From NCBI GenBank assembly GCA_921293015.1, contig OV121094.1, forward strand, positions 4,516,764 through 4,580,763: a stretch of DNA of 64,000 nt, given 5' to 3'. The position numbers and the translations under genes were made by a program. Within the stretch, counting starts at the first letter, position 1; each line of letters begins with the position of its first letter. A model generated the notes under the pieces. That model did not search any database. It saw nothing but the letters and a program-made list of their open reading frames with translations, and had not been told where the DNA came from. Shown here in pieces: positions 15,101 to 24,565 of this stretch. The stretch comes from Phorcus lineatus (Eukaryota; Mollusca; Gastropoda; Trochida; Trochidae).

Positions 15101-15439
15101 CAAATCAACATTTCTATTACTTCATAATTCATGCAAGGTGTCTTCTTGAAGGGTAGGTTACAAATTTTAATTGAGAGGGTTATCAACTTCCACAATCTTC
15201 CTGCAAGGGATTGATTGAAATTAAAAAGGGTGGTGTCCAGGGCTAGGAGAAAGTAAATTGTGCTTCATGTCATGTGTCTAGAAAACTGCATTCTTATAAG
15301 ATGAAACAAAGTCAAATAATTTTTGAAATAATGCATAATCTGCATACCAATCGAATTTTCCAGCTTGGTCTTCATATAACCCAGAGACAGTTACAAAAAT
15401 TAATATTTGAGACAGCAAAAGAGCATGCACATTCGCCAT
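19..15439 (-). CDS. EMC1: EMC1, ER membrane protein complex subunit 1 (5' 18 exons; 3' end off window)
   Basis: Largest subunit of the ER membrane complex, an insertase for tail-anchored and multipass membrane proteins; most of the protein is lumenal. Eighteen exons, each with AG acceptor and GT donor, splice in phase to 673 residues without a stop; animal EMC1 is about 990 residues, so roughly the last third, with the C-terminal domain and membrane anchor, is off the left edge. Visible: a signal peptide (residues 1 to about 20), then YEDQAGKFDW (22-31), IATEKNV in the first beta-propeller blades, REESLAYILNVEMVDLPL (411-428), VTASGK (514-519), and QRTTAHFPLLPQC (556-568), all matching conserved family blocks. 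Start: of two adjacent ATGs, the second was chosen (A at -3, G at +4). Odd: an acidic run at about 484-499. Family identity is read from recalled conservation, not from a search; it is very secure. Confidence 0.96.
361..390. repeat. GAT trinucleotide microsatellite
   Basis: Eight perfect GAT units, then a decayed GATAATGAT, inside the intron between EMC1 exons 17 and 18. Confidence 0.85.
633..803 (-). CDS. EMC1: EMC1 exon 17
   Basis: Residues 575-631, KSGNGFLFAFNPISGAPVEG to LLGADSR, the SLYVFNPIFGKW...PILQ block of EMC1. Acceptor AATTCCAG, donor GTGGGT; 57 codons. Confidence 0.95.
1404..1568 (-). CDS. EMC1: EMC1 exon 16
   Basis: Residues 520-574, IYGMRSHTGKIVWQQFLPEL then QRTTAHFPLLPQCVVVGKSR, matching LFGIESSSGTILWKQYLP...QRTTAHFPHPPQC of the family. 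Acceptor TTTTTCAG, donor GTATGT. Confidence 0.96.
2012..2185 (-). CDS. EMC1: EMC1 exon 15 (acidic segment)
   Basis: Residues 462-519, from WFVEHMIHKL to DDFNLKKIIIAVTASGK. The end is the conserved RDEFNLQK....VTASGK block. Between them is an acidic run (about 484-499, DDGEDMEGEEEDMEEE) absent from the vertebrate protein as recalled. Acceptor CCTTCCAG, donor GTAAGG. Confidence 0.95.
2540..3402 (-). repeat. 145-bp tandem array with GGAC microsatellite end (mollusc-type element)
   Basis: About five copies of a 145-bp unit (phase points 2589, 2734, 2879 and about 3024, 3169), each with the near-palindrome TGACCCCATTTGGGGTCA followed by TGGGGTCA. The array runs into a GGAC/GGAT microsatellite (about 3311-3342) and stops at CAGACCTGATGAGCTAAAAA (3380-3399). 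Read on the minus strand, that edge is the same TTTTTAGCTCATCAGGTCTG as the start of the array at 62810. Units are nearly identical, so the array was expanded or homogenised recently. It sits in the EMC1 intron between exons 14 and 15. The 65-codon ORFs in it are by-products of the repeat. Confidence 0.93.
3597..3652 (-). CDS. EMC1: EMC1 exon 14
   Basis: Residues 443-461, EDILAMFIKRLRVQFSQIQ, matching the GLLGMFLKRLSSQL motif. Acceptor TTTTGCAG, donor GTGAGA. Separated from exon 13 by a 3.4-kb intron that is mostly one inverted-repeat element. Confidence 0.9.
3875..6768. mobile_element. 2.9-kb non-autonomous element with TTAA-bounded inverted ends
   Basis: The left end reads TTAAAGTGGGGCTCCCGGGT and the right end, reverse-complemented, TTAAAGTGCAACTCCCGGGT: 17 of 20 bases match and both start with TTAA. 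Further in, the arms share another inverted block (GTGACGTCAACTGTGGAAAA near 4081 against the complement of GGTGACGTCACAC near 6492). No long ORF is present, so it would need a transposase in trans. TTAA target sites fit the piggyBac class, but the ends are not the usual CCC..., so the superfamily is open. It fills most of the EMC1 intron between exons 13 and 14. Confidence 0.7.
7087..7203 (-). CDS. EMC1: EMC1 exon 13
   Basis: Residues 404-442, GKVFWRREESLAYILNVEMV then DLPLSENQAKFEDEFGSQE. One of the most conserved EMC1 blocks (W.REESLA....EMVDLPL). Acceptor CTCTACTAG, donor GTGAAC. Confidence 0.96.
7411..7504 (-). CDS. EMC1: EMC1 exon 12
   Basis: Residues 373-403, LNGLLFTRKKDSRLACKIAF to YSIHFRS, the counterpart of the family's [23 protein letters not shown] block. 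Acceptor ATTCCAG, donor GTTAGT. Confidence 0.91.
7830..7925 (-). CDS. EMC1: EMC1 exon 11
   Basis: Residues 341-372, LSLTAYDLKSWGEVADLTQK to HGYPNQ; this corresponds to the NLYLVETGRRLLDTT region of vertebrate EMC1. Acceptor CTTCCAG, donor GTAAGA; 32 codons. Confidence 0.9.
7987..8146. repeat. 56-bp tandem triplicate
   Basis: Three copies beginning ATGTCCCCCAA at 7987, 8043 and 8099, each with AATAGTCAACTGAAGTGTTG. The last two copies are almost identical. Intronic in EMC1. Confidence 0.92.
8648..8719 (-). CDS. EMC1: EMC1 exon 10
   Basis: Residues 317-340, TSAAQITHLGDSEYLLTLQQ then ADTE. Acceptor ATTTCAG, donor GTGAGT; exactly 24 codons. Confidence 0.88.
9453..9617 (-). CDS. EMC1: EMC1 exon 9
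   Basis: Residues 262-316, DLNIQASIFTRLESTQLKYD to VVKDLPK. Acceptor TATTTCAG, donor GTTTGT. Both ends fall between codons. Confidence 0.92.
10276..10384 (-). CDS. EMC1: EMC1 exon 8
   Basis: Residues 225-261, CEIVGEQYFLCYRGDSQSLQ to FTPISLQ, equivalent to the GVVDEAVLVC...SLQTL stretch of vertebrate EMC1. Acceptor TGCTTGCAG, donor GTAGGT. Confidence 0.92.
10927..11085 (-). CDS. EMC1: EMC1 exon 7
   Basis: Residues 172-224, from RESVDFWYMEAGDHDIVLVG to SVSSLWITMET. Acceptor CTATGACAG, donor GTAAAC. Open in phase throughout. Confidence 0.9.
11244..11525 (-). mobile_element. Degenerate tRNA-headed SINE, second family
   Basis: On the minus strand there is a B-box-like GGGTTTAAATCC (about 11476-11487), then body sequence ending in an ATT-rich tail at the AATAATAATAATG of 11246. 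The TATGGCGCTATT motif resembles the GCGCTATTGGC in the copy at 47570. Assigned from these partial likenesses only. Confidence 0.4.
11671..11761 (-). CDS. EMC1: EMC1 exon 6
   Basis: Residues 142-171, ELVVVATAQGLYGLQASDGN then KQWELELPN; a PQQ-like propeller repeat (YGLQASDG..W). Acceptor TTGTGTTGCAG, donor GTCAGC. Confidence 0.93.
11894..12072. repeat. 88-bp tandem duplication
   Basis: Two copies starting ATACTGCTTTATCAAA at 11894 and 11982, both ending CAACCAATATGCATATGG.AA. A few substitutions separate them. Intronic in EMC1. Confidence 0.93.
12189..12226 (-). CDS. EMC1: EMC1 exon 5 (38-bp microexon)
   Basis: Residues 129-141, GFRASGILIGKSK. Acceptor TTTTATAG, donor GTAAGT. Its assignment rests on phase continuity (1+36+1 bases) and its position between exons 4 and 6. 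Confidence 0.8.
13146..13248 (-). CDS. EMC1: EMC1 exon 4
   Basis: Residues 95-128, LVTLFGGGSIVRAWHPSTGS then VTWETML, matching the family's VSNGGRIMRSWE...LNWE propeller strand pattern. Acceptor CTTCCAG; donor GTGTGC is the weakest of the first exons but gives the only in-phase join. Confidence 0.88.
13673..13738 (-). CDS. EMC1: EMC1 exon 3
   Basis: Residues 73-94, WRRVFEEDERGHVDHVMHEG, aligning with the conserved WRHVDKG region of the family. Acceptor TTGCCAG, donor GTGAGT. Too short to stand out as an ORF; found by following splice phase. Confidence 0.9.
14452..14576 (-). CDS. EMC1: EMC1 exon 2
   Basis: Residues 32-72, from RQSYIGKP through LLIATEKNVLASL to NNGSI; start of the N-terminal beta-propeller. 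Acceptor TTTTTCAG, donor GTAAAT. Confidence 0.94.
15348..15439 (-). CDS. EMC1: EMC1 exon 1 (signal peptide)
   Basis: Encodes residues 1-30 plus two bases of Trp31. MANVHALLLSQILIFVTVSG is a short hydrophobic signal peptide, followed by the family's first conserved block YEDQAGKFDW. Donor is GTATGC. A second in-frame ATG lies three bases upstream. Confidence 0.93.
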
Positions 15440-15620
15440 CATGAACCGGAAGTAATAAATAATGCGACTCCACAACGAAAGAGTTCCAAATTTGATGGCC
15501 GCCTTAAAATATGTGGGCTAAGATGGGATAGGTTAATTTCAAAGTTGATCACGGAAGCATGAATGCACTAAATCTCGTGATTAAACTGTTCGTTGATTAG
15601 GAAATCTTCTATCTGCTAAG
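15437..15620. promoter_or_regulatory. Candidate bidirectional promoter / EMC1 5' end
   Basis: A consensus ETS site ACCGGAAGT (15445-15453) lies a few bases upstream of the EMC1 start, and GATGGCCGCC (15493-15502) resembles a YY1 site; both are common at housekeeping promoters. On the plus strand, CTAAG|GTAAGT (donor at 15621) could end a non-coding first exon that starts near here. There is no TATA box. Inferred from motifs; transcription start sites cannot be seen. Confidence 0.5.
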
Positions 15621-17460
15621 GTAAGTCTGTGTTTCATCAATCGTTTTGTTCATTTGAAATACTTTAAACTTGCCCTCGATCTTTGACAATTTTGACCCAA
15701 AAAATGTCACTGTGTTGAATTGTTATGTTGACAATTGACATTAATTTTGAGTTAGAAATTCTCTTTTGCTAATGTTTTCATATATAACATCAATTCAATT
15801 ATTGAATGAGGTCATTTTACACTGATCGTTGTAAAATCTTCTGAGTGTAAATGCTACGCAATTCATATTTAATTGTTTACATTTGACGTTTACGATAAGA
15901 TTTTCTTTTAGCTACAGTTAACTTAACATCGATGAAATTTTCTTTAAAATTTAATCCCCCATTATCTTTCCCACATTGAACATGCAACTGAATTGTTTAT
16001 AAGATGTATATATATATGTGTATATGTTTTACATACATGTTGAACTAGTAAAATCTATATCTGAAGTACCAAAAGTAGATGTAAAACATTTAATTATAAC
16101 TTGATTTTATTTATTATATGAATTTATGTTGCCATCTTTTTAAATTAAGATTATCAATTATGGCCTATTATGAAGTATTGAAGAAACCCAATCAGAACAC
16201 TTTTGAATAGATTTGGAATTATGTCTAGAGGTGTGATGATACCTTGATTTACGATTACATCAATTTATTTTCAAAGGCGATTTGTGTTTAGTTGATTTGC
16301 TAGTGATTCATTGAAAGCTAGTACTATCATCTATTCCTGTCACGAATTGGTTGACAGCTAGTAACTCGGTTGTAAAAAAAAAAAGTCAAAACAGTATGAT
16401 ATTTCGTATATGAATTTTTTTCATATCTAAGGAATGATCAAATAACAATGAATAACAAATTCAATCAATAACTTATAGTTGTGGCAAATAGATTTATCTC
16501 ATACCCTTTCTCTCAAGGTGAATTAATAATTTGAAGTTTACCAATTAAGTATTTTTTTTACTCTTAAATTGTTACACACTTAAATTTTTATAGAAAAAAC
16601 AAATGATAACTTTGAATTGAGAGTTTTTTTATGTTGCCTTGCCACAGATAAGTCCGATAAAGTGACACGAATCTGTCATCTCTACATGTCACTGTTAATC
16701 TAGTCAAACTAGATGTCTTTTGAAAACTGATGAATAAAAGTTATATTTTCATTTGATTTTTTTTTTTACAGTTATTGTCCTTCAATAATAATAATACAAT
16801 CATAGGTTGTAGAAAATGTACAGAAAACCAAAACAAAATCTTTGAATGAATTAAATTGAATCAAGACACAAAAATTGGGATTTGAATAGAATTGTCTCGA
16901 CATTGAATCGTCACACCTCTAGATATATCAAAATCTTTTAGCATAACAGCAATAATGTTTGCCTTAACTAGCCAAATTACTATACTAGTAACTAATGGGA
17001 CATTTCTATCCATGTCGTCTGTTTGGTTCAAATCAAATTCTTGGGTACATTCCTGTTCATACATGTCATTGATATATGATTTTTATCCTATCCACTTGAA
17101 ACATTTTACTGGGAGTAAAATTTTATCATTTACTAATTGTAACTGTAATAATAACAATGATAATTAAGGTATCTGTAAAATTAACAAAATAGCAAATGCG
17201 ATTGTTAACTTTAGAGCAAGAGACTTAGTGGTTTGACATTTTTTCAAAGCAGTACAGTACTTTGTGGATGAGCACATGGTTTAGGCTTCCCAATGGCTCT
17301 TTATTTCCTATCACCATTGTAATAAGTTTATGATATAAGTTTGCATTCAAACTTCAACATCCTATTACGTCCTGAGGCTTCTTCATGGATCCCTCCAACT
17401 ATCCATCAATCCAACTACTTTCTTTCATCCATTGATCTGTAATTCAATCCATCACATCTC

Positions 17461-17752
17461 TGGGGCAGAGTAGCGCAGTGGTTAGTGCGTTCTGCTTCGG
17501 ATCAGGAGGTCCGTGGTTCGAATCCCGCCACTGTTCTACACGCAGTCAGGTTTGGGTGCAATGCTACACTGAATTTCAGCGCAGTACCACCCGTGGTTCC
17601 AGCCGTTCCAGCCGATGCTCGCAGGTTTCACCGCAATGCATAGCCACAATAGTGTTGCGGGCTTTCTCCCTGCCATAATACTAGCAGCCGCGATATAAGT
17701 GAAATAATCTTGAAAGCAGCGTTAAACACCAACTCACCTCACCTCACCTAAG
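17461..17752 (+). mobile_element. tRNA-derived SINE (copy 1, internal deletion)
   Basis: RNA polymerase III A box TAGCGCAGTGG (17471-17481) and perfect B box GGTTCGAATCC (17515-17525), the shared body, and a CACCTCACCT tail. Compared with the copies at 23676 and 40115 it lacks 31 bases between CCCGCCA and CTGTTCTACACG. The open frame across it is a by-product. Confidence 0.92.
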
Positions 17753-19899
17753 GCTTCTTTGTTATCAGCGTAGAACACACAGTATTCAGAATCTGTGTTT
17801 GAAAATGCAGTATTTTCTCCTTTTGATTATTATTCATTTAGATTTTTATCACTATCATTACTTTGAAATCCCACAAATGTTTGAAGCATGAGTTAAGTTA
17901 ACTACTTTATTTTAAGATCATTACGTTTCAGTTCAGATTCATGTAGATTTTCTTGTATTTTGAGCATTATTGGATGAAGCTTTGATAATAACAAATGTAT
18001 TAGAAAAGAAATATTAATGGAAAACAACTTCACTATCTTGAAGATGCACTCTGGTTGAGTGTATATGCAATCTCTTTCCTAAAGGGTAGAATAAAAGAAA
18101 TACCAAAATTTAAATACATAATCTTAAATTTTATTGCAGGTAATATGAAAATGAATTTCATGTAATGTTTGTATTTACCTACTATGAAACATGTAAACTG
18201 TTACTAGTAAGTGTTCAGAGTGGTATCACCTTATAGAAATACTCTTTATTGTGAGTTCTAGAATATCGATTATAAAAACCCATAAGATATATCTAAAGCT
18301 TGGGTTCATTGCAAGAAATGGCACCTTTATTGTTGGATTCAGATCTAACTGTGTTTAATTGCAATAGGTACAGAAAAGTGAATGCCATCAATCTGCATCT
18401 ACAAAAAGCAAGGGAAGAGTTTTCAGAGATTGATGATGAGTATATCATAGGACTAAAAGGGTATACCAAGTCTGCCATGACAGTTAAAAAAATATGTTAA
18501 ACAAAGATTTGAGGCTCAACTAAGTCCTTTCATCAGACCATGAAAACAGATACTGTGAGTGTATCTTGTTGTTAGATTTATAAAAGTGACATGAATTTCT
18601 ATCCTGTTAATTGCTAAGACTGGTGATCACTTCCATGAGCAGATGATTTGTATTCAATATGTCATTGATTTAAGCACACTGGAGCTGAGTGAGAATGAAA
18701 TGAAGCATTCATAAAAGGATTTTAGATCTTGAACATTATGTTCTCATTGGATGGCTACAAGAAGCATTGCATAATTTCATAAAGTGATACACTGCAAATA
18801 CTAATTAATCAAGTGAATGTTGGATCCGAATGTTGCATCATACTTGAAAAGGGTTCAAATTAGAAATGTGTTAAGTAAGTAGTGCATATATTTCCTGTAC
18901 TTCTCATATGAGGCAAGTTTTGATTGATTCGGCTATTAATAAATTTTAATGTCAAAATGTCTTATTAGACTGAAAATTTTGCTGAATGGTATCAGGTGAG
19001 CAAATTAGGTACAGAAATAGATTAAAATATCACGTTGTCCCCTTTTTACATTCGGGTAAAATTTGGTAACATTTTATGAAAGCAAAATATAGTGAGTGGA
19101 TTCCGTAAATCAACTCATAGATGTTTTTTTCGCCTCATGATGATTAATCATGCACTTTCATAAAGAAAAGGTGAAGTGCTTTTTAAACAGAGACATAGAT
19201 TTATCACTTTAATGAATTGATCATTTCAATAGTGTTTTTTAACACATTTTTTAAAGTGACAGTTCTCAATGGTTGTGTAAACCATGTTGATATTCGCAAT
19301 TAAAAGTTGATTAACCAAAAATCATAAATGAAGTGATGAAAGAAAGTGTTACCCCACCACAAAGAAGAAATGGGGTGTATGTCTGAGCTCATTTGGTTTA
19401 TGTGTGCCTATGTTCCTTGGTCCCAGGGGACAGTTTTTCTCATAATCATTTTGGATGGGATAAAAAATAGTGTATGGCTTCAGGGTGTCAATACTTAGAT
19501 GATGTCTGAAAATGAGAATTTTTTATGGAGTTATTGACCTTGTTGCAATCTTTTACTCACTTGGATCAGGGACATATACTGTACATTATTGTAGACGCAC
19601 AATTCTGTTTTTACTATAGAGCTAGGCATGTGAATGATGGCACTGAATGAGAGATAATCATTTCCTGCATCTAAGTTCTTAAGATTTATGACATTACGGA
19701 AGGGATTGTGTGTTAAAATGAAAACCAATATGGTGGTTGATGACTGCATCTTCTTGTTTAATGCTGCGTTCATGTATTTAGCACTGTCCATTCATTCTGT
19801 CTTAGTTTGGTCAAGGTGATAATTCTTGAACCCAATGTCTTCAAGTTTGATGAAAGTTGCATTTTGCAAATAACAGTAGGGCTTTGATGACTTGACTAG

Positions 19900-20097
19900 A
19901 CTTACAGTCACCATGATACATTTCAAACTCTTACTGACAGGTTAATTCCGGAACCATTGCACCCAATGACTTCAACTCTGGTGTCAGTCCCTCAAGGAAA
20001 TCATACATTAAACCCTGGCAAGTCAGAAGTCACTCCTGTCTCCATAACTGGCTAATTAAGCCTTGGTCATATAAACAATAACTCACTCACTCACTTA
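19900..20097 (+). mobile_element. Possible SINE remnant with ACTCACTC tail
   Basis: Ends in ACTCACTCACTCACTTA like the SINE tails elsewhere, but no A/B boxes or body match were found upstream. Could be a different element or chance. Confidence 0.3.
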
Positions 20098-20829
20098 ATT
20101 ATTATTACGAGTTTTCCTAAGAAAGTATATTCAGTAATGCATATTATAGAAAACAGTGAGTTTGATGAAGCGATGAAATTATTTTCAATTTCTCTGATCA
20201 AATAATTCTAGGGGTTCAAAATTGTTTTAAAAAATCATGTTTTAACCTGCCCTGTTTTTTATATACTTTTTTGTATGGAATAAAAGAATGTATATATTTT
20301 GATTATTTTATATTTTATAACAATAAAGTTTTGCATTGTGAATGTTCTACTTATGGTTCACTCGCTGGAATATACTATGTATATTATTTCTATTATTCAT
20401 TTTTCAATTCTCTTATTATTATAATCATTGTTAAAGTGTTTCATCTTATTCTTAGTTGATAGGAAGTTAACTGTTTACATGTAGATCATATTCTGTTTGC
20501 TTATACAATAAACTGTTTACAAAACTCCCTATATATATATATACAAAATATCCTTATGTTATGTATGTTGATTTGTTTATGTTGAGAAGTTTTTAGATGT
20601 TTTGGGTCTGTTTGCATGCACTGTTTCTTAGTTGATTTCCGGTATTTGAGCACGCTTCTCACATGTTGTCTATTTGTATTTCAATACGGGGTTGTCTGTT
20701 TGCTTGTATGGCTAGCTGACACTGCTGTGTTAGGACAAGAAGATTAAAATACCAACTCCATCACGCATCCCCGTGACAACTGGTGCCGTGTTGATAATAA
20801 TCATGTGAAATTGCATTTGAGCATGCAGT

Positions 20830-20960
20830 CATAGATCCAGGAATTTTGAAGGGGGGGGGGGGGGGGGGGGGGGGTGTTTTCACCCATTGGGGTCAAACAT
20901 TTCATGGTCATTTTTATTTTTGAACCTCTTAACCCCATTCCCCCTGGATCCGCCATTGTG
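20830..20960. repeat. Poly-G tract in a small inverted-repeat element
   Basis: Twenty-four consecutive G (20851-20874). AGATCCAGGAATTTTGAAGG on the left and CCCCCTGGATCCGCC on the right form loose inverted ends around it, suggesting a small element with GGATCCAGGGGG-type termini. Confidence 0.6.
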
Positions 20961-21024
20961 TTGTTTTTTTATAAAGAGATTTGATAAGTTGATGAAAATA
21001 AATAATCATAATCATAATCTTTAG

Positions 21025-21270
21025 TTCAAGTGTCTATTGCATATAGAAGATGATGTCTTTCTGCATTTTGAAATTAGGATGTTAATAAATAAATTATCAA
21101 TACTTCAAGTGTTCGTAGCATATTGAGGATTGCATTTTGAAATTAGAATGTTTATTAATGAATTATTAACAGTCCAAGTGTTCATAGCATTTTGAGGATT
21201 GCATTTTAAAATTAGAATGTATATTAATAAATTATCAATAGTTAAAGTGTTAATAGCATATTGAGAATTT
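21025..21270. repeat. 69-bp tandem repeat, about 3.5 units
   Basis: TGCATTTTGAAATTAG-type phase points at 21062, 21131 and 21200, each followed by an AATAAATTATCAA-like segment and a TCAAGTGTT-like segment. Moderately diverged. Confidence 0.85.
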
Positions 21271-23663
21271 TCTATTTCATTTAGACGTGGTGTGTTGTTT
21301 TTTTTATGAAAAGGATTACTAAATGTACATTGTCAATTTTTTGCTTATTGATGAAAATAAAGGAAAAAGTTTAATCTGGATGAAAAAATGTAGCTTCATT
21401 AGATAATGAATAAATTTTCATTTATCAAAATGGTCTTAAATTATGCCGGAGTCCCAAACAAATTTAAGTTAGAAAAACTACATTTATTATTTTGGTCAGT
21501 GTCAAATATTTAAAAAAGATATGATAATTATAAGATAATCTACAAACTATTTAAGTATTTAATTCAATTGTTGTGAAACATTATTTTGTTTTCAAACCCG
21601 TGTGAAATCCAGAAAATGGAAGCAATGAGAACGGCATGTAGTAGAAGGAACTTATGTAATGCCTTTGTCTAAATACAAACAATCGGAAAGTGGTTTATAT
21701 TGGTCGGAACTGCCTCCAGCTGATGTCTGGCTTTGTGGAACCAACATGGCAGCTCTAGTTGGAACCGGAAGTTGGAGTCACAACCAACACAGAAAAACTT
21801 CGGAGCCTCTGAGTCAGTCCACTGATGTGAGCTGTATAAATAGAATCAACTAATCATTAAAGAGGATTTAAAGTAACTTTAAACACTAACACTACCTCAC
21901 TGGCCATGATGTCGAAGTAATGACTTGATTATATTAGTTGTACATGGCAGCTGATTTAGTAGTTATTTTTATAAGTAGTATTTAAATTACTAATTTAAAC
22001 CAAATTTATGAGGCAATGTATTTTATTTTTAAAGACTTGATATTCAAATTTTTTCCCTAATTTTGTTGACTTTAATAAGACATTGTGATTACAGATAAAG
22101 TTTTAATTTTGTTTGAGATGCAATTGATTTAAATTGAAAAATACATCATGAGCGGATTTCAAAATTATTGTCTAGAAGTAAAATGATCTGGCAGGTGTCA
22201 ATGTTATCACGATAGTACTTACCAGTATATGACAGATGATATGTGATTTCAAAATTTTGTAACATTGTATCTCTTTTTTAAGTTGGTATTCTATAACATT
22301 AACTTAAGCTATGTTTGAATTTACTTTTTAAGACGTGATTTCAGATTTGGTTTAAGTTATGATTTAGAATTAAACCACTAATGTAAAGTAAGAAAAATTA
22401 AATAATTTCTTTTTTTGATATTTCTAAGACTACATATATATATATGAATATATCAAGCTCAGGATCGAAATTTGCAATACTTTAATTCTGGTTGAAGTTT
22501 AAACTTTTGTGTCATGGCATTCAAAGGCAATTTATCTGCAGAACAGTTTCCAAAACATAAAACATTAAGCTCTACTTAGCCTTACTCAACAGTCTAAATC
22601 TTGAATGTAAGGGATTCAGCACGGATCCATTCACGATCTTGTTTCCTGTGTAACAATCTGAATGTAAACAAAAGTTCTTATATTACCTGCACATGGCTCC
22701 AGAGTTTAAATGTTACTGACTTTTTTTGCTCCATGATTTTAATTCATTTTCTGAATTTATCAACACTGTATACAAGATTCATTGAAATGTATTTCATACA
22801 AATAGAGGAATTGGTAGATTTTAAGGCTGACAATTGTTATAATTTTGATGTCTATGATAATTAAGGTATAACAGCTACCGTAGGGATTTGATTTTTGATC
22901 ATGCATATCTCAGTTGCCTGTTTCATTGAATTTCAGCAACAGTTAGCATAATCTTGTGCTGGATTGATGACCCAATTATCAGATAATTTTATGACATGAT
23001 TCCCTGTGGTATATGAGATATCTGCAGCACCCAGAGAATGCTTTTAATATGTGCACTTTTTGAAACGTACATTTACTATTTGTTTTAAGTGTTAAACCGA
23101 AAATGACCACACCTGACCTAATTTACTAGCTTTTTCAATTGAGCATTCTCTTAAAAAACCCAGAACTGTAGACGGTTGCCAGCCCCTGCACATGGCCTCA
23201 GTGTTTATATGCTGGTGCTGATGTTTCTTGATGAGGACCCTCCATTAAGTATATGTGAGTAACAGGGCCTGTCAGATACAGGTAATCTAGTTACACCAGA
23301 GATATAAGCTTGTCAACTGTAGATTGTTACTGGTACTGACAACCTGTATTTTGAGTTTGGTTATCAGTGATATTATTCCATGTTTTTATATACAAACATT
23401 CTTATGTGTTTTTTAAACCATTAAGCCAAATAATGCTGCATTGATGATTCTCCAGGGTTTTGTTTTTTTTATTTTATTATATATATATTTTTTAAAAAGG
23501 TAAAAAATTATCTAAACATAAGAATCATTTGCAATTTAAATCGAAATAGGTGTTCATAATTAAGCCGTTTTTCTTAAAATGGGTTTTAATTGTACTATTC
23601 CCTTAAAGGTATTCTGGATGAGTAGTTAAGTCCAGCGTCAGTCTGTCATCCTGTGGCTGAATC

Positions 23664-24002
23664 CAAGCAATTTGGGGGACGGGATAGCGCAGTGGTTAGC
23701 GCGTTCGGCTTCGGATCTAGAGGTCCGTAGTTTGAATCCCGCCAGGGGCTCGGCAACCTTGTCTGCAGTAGAGAACTGTTCTACACGCAGTCAGGTTTGG
23801 GTGCAATGCTACACTGAATTTCAGGGCAGTACCACCCATGGTTTGCTAGTTCCAGCCGAAGCTCGCAGGTTTCACCGCAATGCATAGCCACAATGGTGTT
23901 GCGGGCTTTCTCCCTGCAATAATACTAGCAGCCGCGATATAGGTGAAATAATCTTGACAGCGGCTTTAAACCCCAACTCACTCACTCACTCAAGCAATTT
24001 GG
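23664..24002 (+). mobile_element. Full-length tRNA-derived SINE with 12-bp target duplication
   Basis: Body 23676-23990. CAAGCAATTTGG occurs on both sides (23664-23675 and 23991-24002), marking a complete retroposition event. A box TAGCGCAGTGG (23685-23695); B box AGTTTGAATCC (23729-23739) with likely CpG decay. The tail is ACTCACTCACTCACT. Confidence 0.95.
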
Positions 24003-24303
24003 TCTTGATTACTGGACTAGTCTGGGCAATACCAAATAATAGCACAACAGTCCAATGGGTGAAAGTTAGGAGGTCGTAAGTTCACCCTTGCTGGCTGCAC
24101 TTACATGCAGTCTAGTCTACCAGTAAGCATATGGTATAGTATATAGTGAATTTGAATATGCAAATTGATCCATCATGATTTTATGTGTAGGTGACAATTC
24201 ATTGCATTTATCATAAACTTAAACTAATAGAATTTTTCAGCCTCACATGATATACCATGATGACTGATGAGATACAGAGCCAAAGGTCTTTTTGCTGTTT
24301 AGC

Positions 24304-24565
24304 GGTGAGGTGAGGTGAGGTGAGTTGGGGTTTAATGCCGCCTTCAAGATTATTTCACTTATATCGCGGCTGCTAGTATTATTGCAGGGAGAAAGCCCGC
24401 AACACTATTGTGGCTATGCATTGCGGTGAAACCTGCGAGCATCGGCTGGAACTAGCAAACCATGGGTGGTACTGCGCTGAATTTCAGTGTAGCATTGCAC
24501 CCAAACCTGACTGCGTGTAGAACAGTTCTCTACTGCAGACAAAGTTGCCGAGCCCCTGGCGGGAT
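24304..24565 (-). mobile_element. 5'-truncated SINE, same family, inverted
   Basis: Reverse-strand copy running from the GGTGAGGTGAGG tail through the shared body to GAGCCCCTGGCGGGAT, where it stops just before the tRNA B box. The promoter head is missing, as in a 5'-truncated retroposition. Confidence 0.92.

Larger units (their letters stand above)
145..15347 (-). other. Introns of EMC1
   Basis: Seventeen introns of about 200 bp to 3.4 kb. Contents worth naming: a GAT microsatellite (361-390), the 145-bp array (2540-3402), the TTAA inverted-repeat element (3875-6768), a 56-bp triplicate (7987-8146), a degenerate SINE (11244-11525) and an 88-bp duplication (11894-12072). In the other introns (804-1403, 1569-2011, 7505-7829, 8720-9452, 9618-10275, 10385-10926, 12227-13145, 13249-13672, 13739-14451, 14577-15347) I see only AT-rich sequence without coding or repeat signals. 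Confidence 0.8.

Noticed and set aside
17471..17525. A genuine tRNA gene from the A and B boxes
   Set aside because: Boxes are canonical, but the sequence continues into a shared repeat body and has no closing acceptor stem; it is the head of a SINE.
17478..17678. Open frame MVSAFCFGSGGPWFESRHC... and the similar frame at 23672
   Set aside because: Both lie wholly inside SINE copies and include the tRNA B box; not protein genes.
18300..18500. Open frame with LHLQKAREEFSEIDDEYIIG, considered as an isolated exon
   Set aside because: Composition is protein-like, but there are no good flanking splice sites, no recognised family and no neighbouring exons.
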